Made by a program: the position numbers and the translations under genes
DNA from: Prorocentrum cordatum
Taxonomy: Eukaryota; Sar; Dinophyceae; Prorocentrales; Prorocentraceae
DNA length: 64,000 nt
Direction of reading: 5' to 3'
Assembly: GCA_963575745.1 (NCBI GenBank)
Contig: CAUYUJ010017788.1
Span: 93,862-157,861 of the forward strand
Notes under the pieces: model-generated
What the model was told of the DNA's origin: nothing
Database searches by the model: none
The model's input: the letters and a program-made list of their open reading frames with translations, nothing else
Shown: positions 1 to 11,383 of the stretch, in pieces
How positions within the stretch are numbered: the stretch's first letter is position 1
How the letters are laid out: the number at the start of each line of letters is the position of its first letter

Positions 1-600
1 ATATTGGGCCGCGGAAGAAGGGCGAGACCACTGAGGGCAGCAACGGAGCCACGAAGGGCAACGAGGGGGCCACAAACGGCGACACTGGGGCCACGAAGGG
101 CATGCATATGGGGGCACGACGGGCGCGAACGAGCGGGGGCCACGAAGGGCATACATGTATGGGGCCACGAAGGGCAGCGAGGGGGCCACGGCGGGCAGCA
201 ATGGGGACACGGAGGGCAGCGAGGGGGCCACGAAGGGCTGCAACGGGGCCACGAAGGGTAGCGAGGGGGCACGAAGGGCTGCAACGGGGCCGCGACGGGC
301 AGCGAGGGGGCCACGAAGGGCTGCAACGGGGCTACGAAGGACAGCGAGGGAGCCACGAAAGGCTGCAACAAGGCCAGGAATGGCAGCGAAGGGGCCACGA
401 ATGGCTGCTGCGGGGCCACGAAGGACAGCGAGGGGGACACGAAGGGCTGCAACGGGGCCACGAAGGACAGCGAGGGGGCCACGAGGGGCTGCAACGGGGC
501 CAGGAAGGGCAGCGAGGGGGCCACGAAAGGCATGCACACGGGGCCACGAAGGGCAGCGAGGGGGCCACGAAGGGCTGCTACGGGGCCACGAAAAATGCAG
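1..600. repeat. GCCACGAAGGGC-type minisatellite, array 1
   Basis: Degenerate tandem array of a 12-bp core (GCCACGAAGGGC) alternating with AGCGAGGGG or TGCAACGGG, giving a mostly 21-24-bp unit. It is open in several frames on both strands because the unit is a multiple of three; the predicted products are low-complexity Arg/Gly/Ala/Thr chains. I read it as non-coding satellite. The same array recurs at about 1425-2090. Confidence 0.9.
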
Positions 601-1075
601 CGAGATACCGTTTCCTAACTAATCTGCGAGGGAGTCCTAAGCGTGAGCGCGACTCCTGGGTGCCTGAGTGTTGGGAGCGCGGCGATTTAATAAATTGCGG
701 GAAGTTCCAACGCAAGGGTGCTATTCCTGAGTAGATTGCAAGCAACTCTTCAGCGACAGCCAGCGCGACTCCAGAGCGCCGAGAAAGCGATTCCTGAATA
801 AATTGTAAGGAAGTCCCAAGCGAGAGCGCGATTCCTGAAACAAATGCGAGGAAGTCTCAAGCGGGAGCGGGGGTCCGGGCAAAATTGTGAGGAAGTCTCA
901 AGCGGGAGCCGTTGTTGTTGTAACCCGGGGCCAGGGGCCCAGTTTGAGCCTCAAGACTTTCCCTGATCAAAAACAAAGTGCGAGCCCCGGAAAAGGCACT
1001 TCAATGGAAAAAATGCCATATTCACCGGTGGGGGGGGGATCAACAATAATTATTCTTCAGAAGTGAAAGCAAGAC
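600..1075 (+). repeat. Duplicated block, copy 1
   Basis: Directly follows minisatellite array 1. It matches 2087-2545 in the same orientation, including the shared stretches CCTAAGCGTGAGCGCGACTC and GCCGTTGTTGTTGTAACCCG, and ends in both copies at CTTCAGAAGTGA. Array plus block therefore form a duplicated ~1.1 kb unit about 1.45 kb apart. Internally it is itself a degenerate ~60-bp repeat (AAATTGTGAGGAAGTCTCAAG). No gene is seen. Confidence 0.85.
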
Positions 1076-1299
1076 TGTTCGCCCTTATCTGGTCGAGTGT
1101 CCAATAACGCGTATTTCCCAAACCCTCGATACCCGCCCTCTCCGTCTTCGATTTTACCCTGTTTGGGGGGGTGTACCTTTCTTCCCTGCAGGCCAGGCCC
1201 CGGCAAACGGCGGGGCGGCCGCGGACCGTCGGCCTGGCCAACGGCAGCGCTGATCGGCGGGGCGGCTGCGGACCGTCGACCCGACCCCCCGAGGGACGG

Positions 1300-1395
1300 A
1301 CAGGGGACCGACCACGACGAGGACGACGACGCCGACGTCGACGACGACGGCGACGACGAGGACGACGGCGACGACGACGACGAGCGAAAGCGAGA
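1300..1395. repeat. (GAC)n trinucleotide tract
   Basis: GAC/GACGCC-rich simple repeat lying between the two copies of the duplicated unit. No gene. Confidence 0.9.
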
Positions 1396-1424
1396 GCGAG
1401 AGAGAACGACAGCAGGGCCACGAA

Positions 1425-2090
1425 GGACACGAAGTAGGCCGCGAAGGGCAGCAGCGGGGACACGAAGGGAATGCGTATGGGACCACGAAGAGCGCGAACG
1501 AGCGGGGGCCACGAAAAGCAGATAATGCGGGGCCACAGAAGGCAACGATGGGGCCACTGAAGGTAGCAACTGGGCCACGTAGGGCAATGATGGGGGCCAC
1601 ACGCGGCGACAGCGGGGCCACGAAGGGCATGCACATTGGGCCAAAACCGGCGCACACGAGCGGGGGCCACGAAGGGCATACGTATACTGGACCTGGGATG
1701 GCAAGAACGGGGCCACGAAGGGCGACAGCGGGGCCACGAAGTGCATGCAGATGGAGCAACCACGGGCGCGAACGAGCGGGGGCCACGAAGGGCACACATA
1801 TGTGTGGCCACGAAGGGCAGCGAGGGGGCCACGGAGGGCTGCAACGGGGCCACAAAGGGGCAGCGAGGGAGCCACGCACGCAGGGCTACAACGGGGCCAC
1901 GAAGGGCTGCAACGGGGCCACGAAGGGCAGCCAGGGGGCCACGAAGGGCTGCAACGGGGCCACGAAACAAAGCCAGGGGGTCACGCAGGGCTGCATCGGG
2001 GCCACGAGGGGCTGCAACGGGGCCACGAAACAGAGCGAGGGGGCCACGAAGGGCTGCAACGGGGCCACGAAGGGAAGCGAGATCCAAATT
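1425..2090. repeat. GCCACGAAGGGC-type minisatellite, array 2
   Basis: Second array of the unit seen at 1-600, same orientation and similar variants (GCATACGTATA and CATATG insertions). The long minus-strand frame across it translates as LRGPVAALRGP repeats and is a repeat artefact. Confidence 0.9.
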
Positions 2091-2544
2091 CCTAGAATCT
2101 GTGAGGGAATCCTAAGCGTGAGCGCGACTCCTGGGTGCATGGGTGTCGGGAGCGCGGCGATTGAATAAATTGCAAGAAAATCCAACGCAAGGGCGCTATC
2201 TATAGTAAAGTGCAAGCAACTCTCCAGCGACAGCGCGACTCCAGAGCGCCGAGAAAACCATTCCTGAATAAATTGTAAGGAAGTCCCAGGCGAGAGCGCG
2301 ATTCCTGAATCAAATGCGAGGACGTCTCGGGCGGGAGCGGGGGTCCTGGCTAAATTGTGAGGAAGTCTCAAGCGGGAGCCGTTGTTGTTGTAACCCGGGG
2401 CCAGGGGCCCAGTTTGACCCTCAAGACTTTCCCTGATAAGAAACAGGGTGCGAGCCGCAGGAAGAGCACTTCAAGCGAAAAAAAGAAATGTACACTGGAC
2501 AGGGGGGGATCAACAATAATCATCCTTCAGAAGTGAGAGTTCAA

Positions 2545-2545
<1 letters not shown>
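2087..2545 (+). repeat. Duplicated block, copy 2
   Basis: Direct copy of 600-1075 with scattered substitutions and small indels. It ends where the (TAC)n tract begins. Confidence 0.85.
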
Positions 2546-3166
<621 letters not shown>

Positions 3167-3234
3167 CGCGACGACATCAACGCAGCAACATTCCGCACCG
3201 CGGAACCCCGCTTGAGCCACGCACCCAGGGACAG

Positions 3235-3430
3235 TGAATGACCGTTCGGCCCCCTCACTCGGATGTTCCTTTTGATTGCCCCTCGACTCCATCGTGTGTT
3301 ACCTATGTTCCTATAGATTGCTCTTCCCGTGGGGCTCGAACCCTTGGTGCGGTACTCATGTTCCTCTAGATTGTCCCTCTCCTGTATCAGAGTGAGGGGG
3401 CCGAACGGTCTTACACGATCCCTGGATGTG
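3235..3430 (+). repeat. Dispersed ~55-bp repeat containing GGGGCTCGAACCCTT
   Basis: About three degenerate units of the form GGGCTCGAACCCTTGGTG...ATGTTCCTCTAGATTG. The same units occur at 6715-6955. The CTCGAACCC core resembles a tRNA T-loop/B-box, but no A-box or cloverleaf is present. Confidence 0.7.
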
Positions 3431-3655
3431 TGGCTTCATAGGAACGGTTTTACACCATCCCTGGGGTCCCCCCGGGCCTCGCATTCTGTTTCATACCATG
3501 GCGAATGTTGGGCCTCAGACTGGGCCCCAAACCAACAAACTGCACCAACCACGGCTCCAGCCTTATAACTCCTCACAGCTTCTTCAATATGGCGCTCCCG
3601 CGCGAGACGTCAACACAATGTATCCACGGATCGCGCACTCGTGTGGCAACTCTTC
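3430..3655. other. Unique sequence, no gene recognised
   Basis: Moderate-GC single-copy sequence. Short open frames only, none with a recognisable domain. Confidence 0.5.
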
Positions 3656-4806
3656 TCCTTTCGGGCGATGCCCGGATTTGTTTCTCGCGAGGTAAACTGA
3701 ACTGAACTGACTGGTCGCACCCGTAACGCGACGGAGTTATTCTCGGCCGCCGAGGGCGCAACCTATAGCGGAACCGATCAGAGACGGTTGTATTCTCGGC
3801 CGCCGAGGGCGCAAACCAAGGCGCACCCGATATGAGACGAATTAATTCTCGGCCTCCGAGGGCGCAACCTATAACGCAACCGATCGGAGACGGTTTTATT
3901 GTCGGCCGCCGGGAACGCAACCTATGGCACAACCGATATGAAACGGATTTCTTATCGGCCGCCGAGGGCGCAACCTATGCCGCAACCGATCGGAGACGAT
4001 TTTATTCTCGGCCGCCGAGGGCGCAACTTAATTATGGCGCAACCGATAAGAGACGGTTTTATTCTCTGCCGCCGAGGACGTAACATATGGCGCAGCTGAT
4101 GGGAGACGGTTATATTCTCGGCCGCCGAGGGCGCAACCCAAGGCGCAACCGATAGAGGACGGTTTTATTCTCGGCCGCCGAGGACGTAACATATGGCGCA
4201 ACCGATGAGAACGGTTTTATTCTCGGCCGCCGAGGGCGCAACCCAAGGCGCAAGCGATAAAGGACGGTTTTATCATCGGCCGCCGAAGACGTAACATATG
4301 GCGCAACCAATATGAGTCGTTTTTATTCTCGGCCACCGAGGGCGCATCCTATAGCGCAACCGATGGGAGAAGGTTATATTCTCGGCCGCCGGGGGCGCAA
4401 CCTATGGCACAACCGACAGAAGACGTCTGTTTCCTCGGCCGCCGAGGGCGCACCCTATAGCGCATCCGATCGGAGACGGTTTTATTCTCAGCCGCCGAGG
4501 GCGCAATCTATGGCGCAACCTACGGCACAACCTAGGTGCCAGGAGAAGGAGCATGAGCAGGAGGAGGACGAGGAGAAACGAGGGCAAGGTCTCAGACGAG
4601 GACGACGAGGAGGAGCTGGAGCAGGAGGAAGATGAGGATGAGGTGGAGGACGAGGAGGAAGACGACGACGACGATCAGGCTGGGAAGGATGACGGGGAGG
4701 AATACAAGTAGTACGTGGGCAGTCGAGTGCGTGCGGGGCTGCGCCCGATTTATGCTCGCCGTTTGGGCTGGCGGTGGGGCCCAAGCGGCGAACTGTCTCG
4801 TGATTA
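3655..4806 (+). repeat. Large inverted repeat, left arm
   Basis: Begins with a short hairpin (TTCGGGCGATGCCCGGA), then AACTGAACTGAACTGACTGG and the ~53-bp array, then an acidic GAG/GAC-rich stretch and GTTTGGGCTGGCGGTGGGGC. The same order appears in reverse complement at 10066-11045. The arms are ~1.1 and ~1.0 kb and ~5.3 kb apart. Homology stops near 4806 at CTGTCTCGTGATT. Confidence 0.9.
3720..4515 (+). repeat. ~53-bp minisatellite, about 15 copies
   Basis: Unit TCGGCCGCCGAGGGCGCAAC + CTATGGCGCAACCGAT + GGAGACGGTTTTATTC. The unit starts I located are 48-58 bp apart. TCGGCCGCCGA is a near-palindrome and CGCAACC recurs twice per unit. About 11-12 copies lie in the opposite arm. Confidence 0.92.
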
Positions 4807-5425
4807 TATAGCGTCGCCACGCCCTCGACACTCAGGAATACCGCTCCCGCTTTGGCCTTCCTCACGGTTCATTTGGGAATCGCGTTATCTCTCGAGACCT
4901 CCTCGCAACACTTCGCGCACGACTGACGCTTCAGCGACGCCCCGCTCGACGCGGCCGCCTGGGCTTGCCCGCCCGACTCGCCCGTTAGAGTCCGCCGGCC
5001 CGACCCGCTCGTGTGGTTCTGCCGTTTTGTTCCCCCGCCTCCGAACCCCCTCCCGCCAATCTTTCTCGTGCTCAATGTGTGTCCCTCACCCTTGTCCCTC
5101 CTCTCCCTGCTCCTTGTGTCCTGTTTGAAAAAACCGCTACATACGCGTGGCAGGTAAGGACGATGCCGCTCCATAGAGCGTGCGATCGAATGAGAAGAGG
5201 GTTGGTTTCGAGCGTTTGGGGTACACATGCTGAATGACACGCGAGTAGATAGGAGCGAACAGCAGTAGAAGTATTGCTCTTGACTGTGAACTGCGAATCA
5301 AGGTTTATTGTAAGACCCCTGCATCTGCCTTGGCGCTCTCGCCTCGGCGCCAGCTGCATTGCATTTGAAAATGAGGCTCACGCTCAAGCGTTGCGGGGAT
5401 GCGCCAACAACTGTCTTCCAACGAC
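4806..5425. other. Unique sequence, no gene recognised
   Basis: GC-rich sequence without domain-bearing frames. Short Arg/Pro/Ser-rich frames overlap on both strands and none is convincing. Confidence 0.5.
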
Positions 5426-5590
5426 AACAACACCAACAACATCAACACCAACAACAGCGACCTCAACAACAATACCGACGACGACGACAACAACACCACC
5501 AGCAACAACACCAGCAACAACACCACCATCAACGATAACAGCACCAACAACACCAACATCAACAGCACCACCACCAACAACAACCACAAC
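5425..5590. repeat. (CAA)n/(CAC)n simple repeat
   Basis: CAACAACAC-type trinucleotide tract producing poly-Asn/Thr or poly-Val frames. Confidence 0.92.
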
Positions 5591-6060
5591 ACCGCTCTCA
5601 AGCGGCACTGTCCTGCAGCTTCCTGCGAGAGGCCCTGGCCAGAGAGGGCTCAAACCTCAGGAAACAAATCTCGCCTCAGACATCCTCGCAATTCATCACC
5701 ACAAAAGGGGTCCTTCAGAGCAACATAGCCGCTACTCTTGCGTATGCCAGGACGGCTCTTTCGCCTGAGACTCCCCTGCCATTTAACACCGCAAGGGGGT
5801 CCTCGAGAACATTTGTGTTGCTACTCACGGACGCCCCAACGGCAATGTCATCTGGGACCTTCCCGCAATTGAGCATCGTTTAACCGATCCCTGCCCCCAC
5901 GGGCGTGGCCTGGGCCACGCTGGCCGATCTACCCCCCCAGGAGGGGGATATAGGCTGCTCCCTTCGAGTTTCGAGGGACACATCCCCAACTGGGGTGGTG
6001 GGATGGTGGGGGTCGGGATGGGGATGGGGATTAGGATCGGGGATAGGTCAAACCAGACGA
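5590..6060. other. Unique sequence with a short internal repeat
   Basis: Contains loose ~100-bp direct repeats (GAGACTCCCCTGCCATTTAAC-like against CTCAGACATCCTCGCAATTCA-like segments). No gene recognised. Confidence 0.45.
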
Positions 6061-6061
6061 G

Positions 6062-6198
6062 CGCGTTCCACTACTCGCAAATTAGCTGTTCGCAAATGGC
6101 CTGGATCCGCCGCGGGGGGATCTACCATACATTCCATCGAAGCAGACATGTGTGTTTCGGACGTTTGCGAGAAGACACTTTGCGAGTAGTGGAACGCG
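6062..6198. mobile_element. TIR element (MITE-like), 137 bp
   Basis: Inverted 38-bp arms at 6062-6099 and 6161-6198. The outer 20 bases, CGCGTTCCACTACTCGCAAA, are perfectly inverted and the inner TCGCAAA is conserved too. The centre contains a GGATCCGCCGCGG stretch. No coding capacity; no target-site duplication resolved. Confidence 0.8.
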
Positions 6199-6334
6199 TT
6201 CGGCGATAAACGATACTGAACAATCCAGCAACGCAGGGGAACCCGTCAGCGCAATATTGCCGCTGCTTGCGGAGGCCCGCAACGGTCTCGGGACGCTCGA
6301 GGAATCTCCGTCCGGACGCGCGCTTCTTCGGCCC

Positions 6335-6445
6335 TCCCGCTCCAGGAGGAAGGAGGAGCAGGAGGAAGAGGAGGAGGAGAAGCAGGAGGAGCAGGAGCAG
6401 GACTAGGAGGACCAGGAGGAGGAGGAGGAGGAGGATGAGGAGGCC
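6335..6445. repeat. (GGA)n simple repeat
   Basis: Polypurine trinucleotide tract with CAGGAGGAGCAGG interruptions. Confidence 0.92.
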
Positions 6446-6714
6446 CGACGAGACACTCCTGGATTGGGGCATGTTTGTTCGGGGGGAGCGCCGTTTCGGC
6501 CCCTTCTCCGCTTCCCGGGCGCCCCAGGACACGCGCTCTCCTGCACCGGGATGGGCGTCCGTGGAGCGCCGTTCGCCCCCCCCCCCCGCCCCGCCCCCAG
6601 GAGCACCTGGAGGCACGCTCCTGCATTGGGATGCGTGCTCGCGGAGTGCTCCTGGGCCCCCCGATGAGGCTTCGCCCGCATCGGCTTCACTCCCGTGAGC
6701 GTTACCGTCCCTCC

Positions 6715-6955
6715 CCCGGGGCTCGAACCCTTCGTGTGTTCCGTATGTTCCGTTCGGCTGCCCCTCTCTTTGGGCGCGGGCCCTTGCCGAATGTGCTGTA
6801 AATTCTTCTAGTTTGGCCCTCGACTGGGGCTCGAATCCTTCGTATATTACTTCTGTTCCTGTATAGTGGCCCTCCCCTGGGGATCGAACCTTTGGTGTGT
6901 TACGCATGTTCCTCTAGATTGCCCCTCCCCTGTGGCTCGAATCCAAGGTAGTTCG
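6715..6955 (+). repeat. Dispersed ~55-bp repeat, second locus
   Basis: Four degenerate units matching 3235-3430: GGGCTCGAACCCTTCGTGTG, then TGTTCC(T/G)CTAGATTG. Same orientation as the first locus. Confidence 0.7.
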
Positions 6956-7159
6956 AACCATTACCGCTCTCCCAAACCCGATTGTGCTGTATTAGTTGTG
7001 CGAGCTGGAAGCGGTAAATCGACTCGGGAGAGCTGTCGGCCCAACCTGATTGGGCGGGGGATCTGGGTGCGGGAATATCGCCTCCTCTGGTTATTGAATT
7101 CCTCCCAGAGGAGGTGGCATCATGATGGATGCATGCGGCATGCAGAAGCATGGCGGCGG

Positions 7160-7530
7160 ATGAGGTTATTGCTGTTGTTAGTGTTGGTGTTGTTGTTGTT
7201 GGTGGTGGTGGTGTGGTTGTTCGCTGCTGCTCATTATTGTTTGTCGTCGCCGACGCCCCCTCCACCCACCCTGCGACCCACTCGTGACACACACTTCGCG
7301 GCCCACCCGCGATCAACCAGTGTTGTCAGGACGAAAAAATCGGCGCCTGCGGCGGTCTTGTCGGCAACGCGTAAAAAGAAAAACGGCGCCTGCGGTGGGC
7401 TTCTGCAGAGCGTGGGGAGTGCAGACGATCCCCCCCTGACGCGTATCTGCAGTTGCGGGGTTCTGAATATACATACATGTGAATGTGTATATACATATGT
7501 ATATATATATATATATATATACACTCATGC
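7160..7530. repeat. (GTT)n and (TA)n simple repeats
   Basis: A short (GTT/GGT)n tract near 7165-7215 and a (TA)n tract near 7495-7521. Between them lies a ~50-bp direct repeat containing CGGCGCCTGCGG (about 7340 and 7385). Confidence 0.85.
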
Positions 7531-8064
7531 ATCTGCGTGCATGTTCAAAACCCAACAACCGACGCTGCTGGGCTACCTTTTGCCTGCAATGGGCACCGTC
7601 CGCGGCAACACCGACAGCGAGCTGTGCGTAGCATGGACTGGAACTGCAATCGGTACTCGTCCCCTCCCTTTCCGTACCGGTCTCGATCGTGCCCACTGAT
7701 TGGCCCCCGAAGGACAACGAAGCCTGCACGGATGCTGATGCGCTTTGTGTGCCAAGCGCATGTGGCGTTCGCCATCCAGGGGCTCTTCAGCCTGAATGGC
7801 ATTGCGCAGAAGCATCGGATGAACGTCATTCGCATGTACTGTTTTCGCAAGGTCCAGACACTACCCTCCCTGCCACTGCACGGCTTGAGAGGCTCGGTAA
7901 CATCGTATCAAGATCAAGTACGGTCGCACAGTCAGAGCCATGTGCACTGACGCTGTCCGCCCGAGAGCCTCTCTTAGAAGACGATGGTCATAGAAAACTA
8001 CCTCACGCAGACCACATGCCCTCCCCCCTTGTCCCCCTCCCTGGAGGTCAACAACATCCACCGT
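7530..8064. other. Lower-repeat sequence, no gene recognised
   Basis: Three overlapping plus-strand frames are open for 100-150 codons, none with a recognisable domain. It could contain an unrecognised exon. Confidence 0.4.
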
Positions 8065-8333
8065 GAGGCCTCGAAAGCCTCCTACATTGGGGTCGGAGTA
8101 GACGCGGTCAGAGGATCGCGCCGCGTCGCCGATGCATCGGCGATGCATCGGCAATGTCTCGGCGGTGCATCGGCGATGCGCCAGCGATGCATCGTCGACG
8201 TCGGCGATGAATCGGCGACGTCGACGTGAAGCAAATCGGGCTGCACATCGAGCCGCATTGGCGATGCATCGGAGATGCGGCGCGATCCTCCAGTCCCGTC
8301 TACTCCGACCCCATCTAGGAGGGCTAAAGCCTC
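8065..8333. mobile_element. Foldback element with GATGCATCG core, ~269 bp
   Basis: Arms 8065-8140 and 8250-8333 are inverted copies at roughly 80% identity by eye. Both hold GGGGTCGGAGTAGACG and GAGGATCGCGCCGC. The centre is a short repeat of GATGCATCGGC, itself near-palindromic, so the whole unit can form a nested hairpin. No open frame of note. Confidence 0.82.
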
Positions 8334-8339
8334 AGCTTG

Positions 8340-9060
8340 CCCGTTGCGAACGCCGACGTCCCAAGTTCTCATGACAGGCGCAAGGAGGCACCCAAAGAGG
8401 GCCCCACGACGGTTGAAGGGCAGCCTCACATCCAGCCCAAGACGCTCCGCTCCCAGGACGGCCTAATAGGCGCCCAAGACGCCCCAGGACCCCAAAGAGG
8501 ACTCCGTAACGTATCTAATGAAGCCGTTGTCGCGTTCTCGCCTTTTCCGGCTTCCGAACGCCGCAGAGCGGCGGAACACGCCGCCAAGATAGCCACCACG
8601 GCCCACGACGGCCCAAGACGGCCTGGAGGTCCGTCAATGACGACGACGACGACGACGACGAGGCGCCCGAGAAAAAGAGCTCGAAGAGACCCCGCGAGCC
8701 CTCCCCTCCAAGCCGGTTCCTCCGCCTCCGCCTCCTCCTCCTCCGCCTCCTCCTCCTCAAGCCTCCAGTACAAAGCCATGAGGTCCCAACGAGGCCCCCG
8801 GACGCCCCCCAGAGGCTCCACAGGAGCTTCCAAAAGCAGCGCCGAGCGGGCTCCAAGAGTGCCTCCAAAGGCTTCAGACTTCCCCTGAATCTTAACACAT
8901 CCAGTCCTTGGACCCTCGCCAAACACAAGCAATGAGGCTCCGACGTAAAGCTAGTGAACACGATGACAGCCTTTCTTGCTCTGGGGGTCGGCGGAATGGC
9001 GAAAGCCTCTCAAGTGCGGGGTGACTGATGGCGACGGAGGAGCGATCACTGCGAAGCACC
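8340..9060. other. Unique sequence with short (GAC)n and (CCT)n tracts
   Basis: Simple-repeat patches at about 8636-8665 and 8715-8760. Degenerate CCCAAGACGGCC motifs (8450-8620) relate it to the CCAAGAGGCCC family further on. No gene recognised. Confidence 0.5.
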
Positions 9061-9075
9061 ATCATGATCACGCAT

Positions 9076-9977
9076 TCACGCCAAGCTTGCCTCTGCAAGC
9101 GAAGACAAGAACGCACCTTCAGAGGCGGGAGTCGAATACTGAAGAAGGGAAAGGCGATGCGCACATGCCTCCGACGGCACAGACTCCTCCGTGTGGTCGT
9201 CCTCTCCGAGCAGCCCTCCGATCGGAAGCCCTGCGCGCCCTAGGTGCTTGACGTAAAAATTCAGATAATGCTGGCCCTGCAGAGTTCTCCCGTGCGCGAC
9301 TTTTGCCTCGATCATCCCCAGCTTGAGCCACCTCGCGTGCTCGCGGGGTGCACCGTGAGCTCTGAAATGCAAACCAGCCGTCTGACCGCCAGGGACCCAG
9401 GACCCTGATATGTTCAGCTCCTGGAAGTACATGTCCGCACAGTTGCCACCCAGTCGACGCACCAGGGCATCGACGCGAAGCAGCACGTTCCCAGCACGCG
9501 GTCTCCGTGGGATGCGGATCAACACGTGCTTCCCAGGCTTCATCAGGTCAAAACGCTCGCCGTGGATGTTCTGCAGGTGCGGGTCGCCGACTGCAGCCGC
9601 AGATCCTCTGGGCGCCAGGCTGGACGTTGGGGCCACGTTGGTCATCTCGGTGGAGCTCGGCAGATCTGAAGCTGCTGGAGCCGTCTCATCCCTTGCCAAT
9701 GCGAGATTAGCACTGTTCTCACCATTATGTGCAACATCTGTGCGATTGCCACCGCTCTGATCAACGTCTGCACTAACGGCACCGCTCTCCGCAGAGCTCG
9801 TGCTATTGCCACCATCCTGTGCAACGGAAGCACTACTACCACCACCCTGTGCAAAATTTCTGCTGTCGGTACCGCTCTGTGCAATGCCTGTTCCGTTGCC
9901 ACCGACCTTCTTTTGCCCACCCCACTTCTTCAACCTGGGGGAACCAATAGGGCACCGATACCGCTACTCCCTGGGCC
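9076..9977 (-). CDS. GDPHL (vWD-like) secreted protein, last exon
   Basis: Open to a TGA stop at 9076-9078. Counting from the TTG at 9933, residues 10-79 are seven 10-residue repeats of consensus xGGNSTxVAQ, rich in Gly, Ser, Thr and Asn. They are followed by a Thr/Ser/Pro linker and, from residue ~115, a compact domain with AVGDPHLQNIHGERFDLM, then CADMYF, KVAHGRTLQGQHYLNFYVKH and GLPIGGLLGEDDHTE. GDPH..G..FD is the opening signature of von Willebrand D-type domains; proteins of this pattern are, from memory, common in dinoflagellates. Low-GC-bias codon use and a clean stop argue for real coding. The exon opens after an in-frame stop at ~9978; CCCCCAG at ~9937-9943 is a possible acceptor. 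Extracellular or surface function is inferred from the signal peptide in the upstream exon; substrate unknown. Confidence 0.75.
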
Positions 9978-9981
9978 TCTC

Positions 9982-10066
9982 ATGGGGCGCATTCTGACGA
10001 GAAATCCGAGACGAATCCAGTGGTGGCGGAGACGGCCTCCCAGGAGGCTCAACAAGGTGAAATCAC
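9982..10066. other. Intron sequence between the last exon and the inverted-repeat arm
   Basis: Short single-copy stretch of the minus-strand gene's intron. In-frame stops block translation. Confidence 0.4.
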
Positions 10067-11045
10067 GAGACAGCTCGCCGCTTGGGCCCCATCGCCAGCC
10101 CAAACGGCGAGCATACATCGGGCGTAGCCCCGCACGCATTCGAACGCCCACACTTCGTCCTCGTACTACGCGTATTCCTCCCCGTCCTCCTCTCCATCCT
10201 GATCGTCGTCGTCGTGAGTCGTCGTTCTCCTCGTCCTCAACCTCATCCTCCTCGTCTTCCTCCTGCTCCAGCTCCTCCTCGTCCTCGTCTGAAACCTTGT
10301 CCTCGCTTATCCTATTCCTCCTCCTGCTCATCCTCCTTATTCTGGTACCTAGGTTGCGCCATAGGTTGCGCCATCGGTTGCGCCCTTGGCGGCCGAACAT
10401 AAAACCGTCTCCCATCGGATGCGGCACAAAATGCGCCCTCGATGGCCGAACAATAAAACCGTCTCCTATCGGTTGCGGCATAGGCTGCGCCCGCGGCGGC
10501 CGAGAAGACCACCGTCTCCGATCGGTTGCGCCGTAGGTTGCGCCCTCGGAGGCCGAGGTTAAAACCGTCCCCTATCTGTTGCGCCATGGGTTGCGCCCTC
10601 GGCAGTCGAGATAAAACCGTCTCCTATCGATTTCGCCATACGTTGCGCCTTCGGCGGCCGAGAAGACAACCGTCTCCGATCGGTTGCACCATAAATTGCA
10701 CCCTCGCAGCCGAGAAGAGAACCGTCTCGCCCTCGGAGCCGGAGAAGAAGTCCGCCTCCTATCGGTTGCACCATAGGTTGCGCCCTCGGCGGCCGAGAAT
10801 AAAACAGTCTCCGATCGGTTGCGCCATAAGTTGCGCCCTCGGCGGCCGAGTAGAAAACCGTCTCCAATCGGTTGCGCCATAAGTTGCGCCCTCGGCGGCC
10901 GAGAAGAAAACCGTCTCCTATCGGTTGCGCCATGGGTTGCGCCCTTGGCGTCCGAGACTAAAACCGTCGCGTAACGGGTGCGACCAGTCCGTTCAGTTCA
11001 GTTCACCTCACGAGAACCCCACTCGGGCTGCGCCCGAACAAAAAC
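10066..11045 (-). repeat. Large inverted repeat, right arm, inside an intron
   Basis: Reverse complement of 3655-4806. It reads, on the minus strand, hairpin (TTCGGGCGCAGCCCGA), GAACTGAACTGAAC, TGGTCGCACCCG, about 11-12 units of the ~53-bp minisatellite (roughly 10360-10965), the GAG/GAC-rich acidic stretch, and GTTTGGGCTGGCGATGGGGC. It lies between two exons of the GDPHL gene, so the array is probably spliced out. Confidence 0.9.
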
Positions 11046-11049
11046 GAGG

Positions 11050-11334
11050 CACGGGAAGCGGCATCGGTACCAGTTCCTCCTCTGAGAACCAGCCAAACCA
11101 GCCACCACCTCCGCCTGCAGTCGCGGACGTCACTGGTGCAGCCGGTGCTGCGCTGGCGCTGCTGCCACGGCTCTGCGCCTCAGCCGTGATGTTGCCACCG
11201 CTTGGTGCGGCGGGCTCCTCCGCGGCGGGATCCGTCTCCGCCACTGCCGCCCTCGGCACCCTGAGCGCTTCGACCTCCGCCCGCAAGCGCGCGTTCTCCT
11301 GCAAGAGGTCCTCGGTGAGGGCCTTGCTCGGCAT
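11050..11334 (-). CDS. GDPHL secreted protein, probable middle exon
   Basis: Minus-strand frame of about 95 codons: MPSKALTEDLLQENARLRAE, a short amphipathic/coiled-coil-like stretch, then Ala/Pro/Ser/Thr-rich sequence with PSGGNITAEAQSRGSSAS, echoing the Gly-Asn-Ser-Thr repeats of the last exon, and finally GGGGGWFGWFSEEEL. Placement between a signal-peptide exon and the GDPHL exon, shared composition and strand suggest one gene. The exact splice sites are not resolved; GT, GC and GA donors all occur in dinoflagellates. It could also be a separate gene fragment. Confidence 0.5.
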
Positions 11335-11383
11335 CGGCTCTGTGCTGTTTCCTTTCGGCGGTGAGCCCCGGGGGAAGTGTGAA

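Noticed and set aside
1050-2087. 345-codon minus-strand frame of LRGPVAALRGP repeats
   Set aside because: Product of the minisatellite with a period divisible by three. All other frames over the array are open as well.
3720-4515. CRISPR-like regular spacing
   Set aside because: Repeat and spacer are both conserved from unit to unit and the sequence is eukaryotic; it is a minisatellite.
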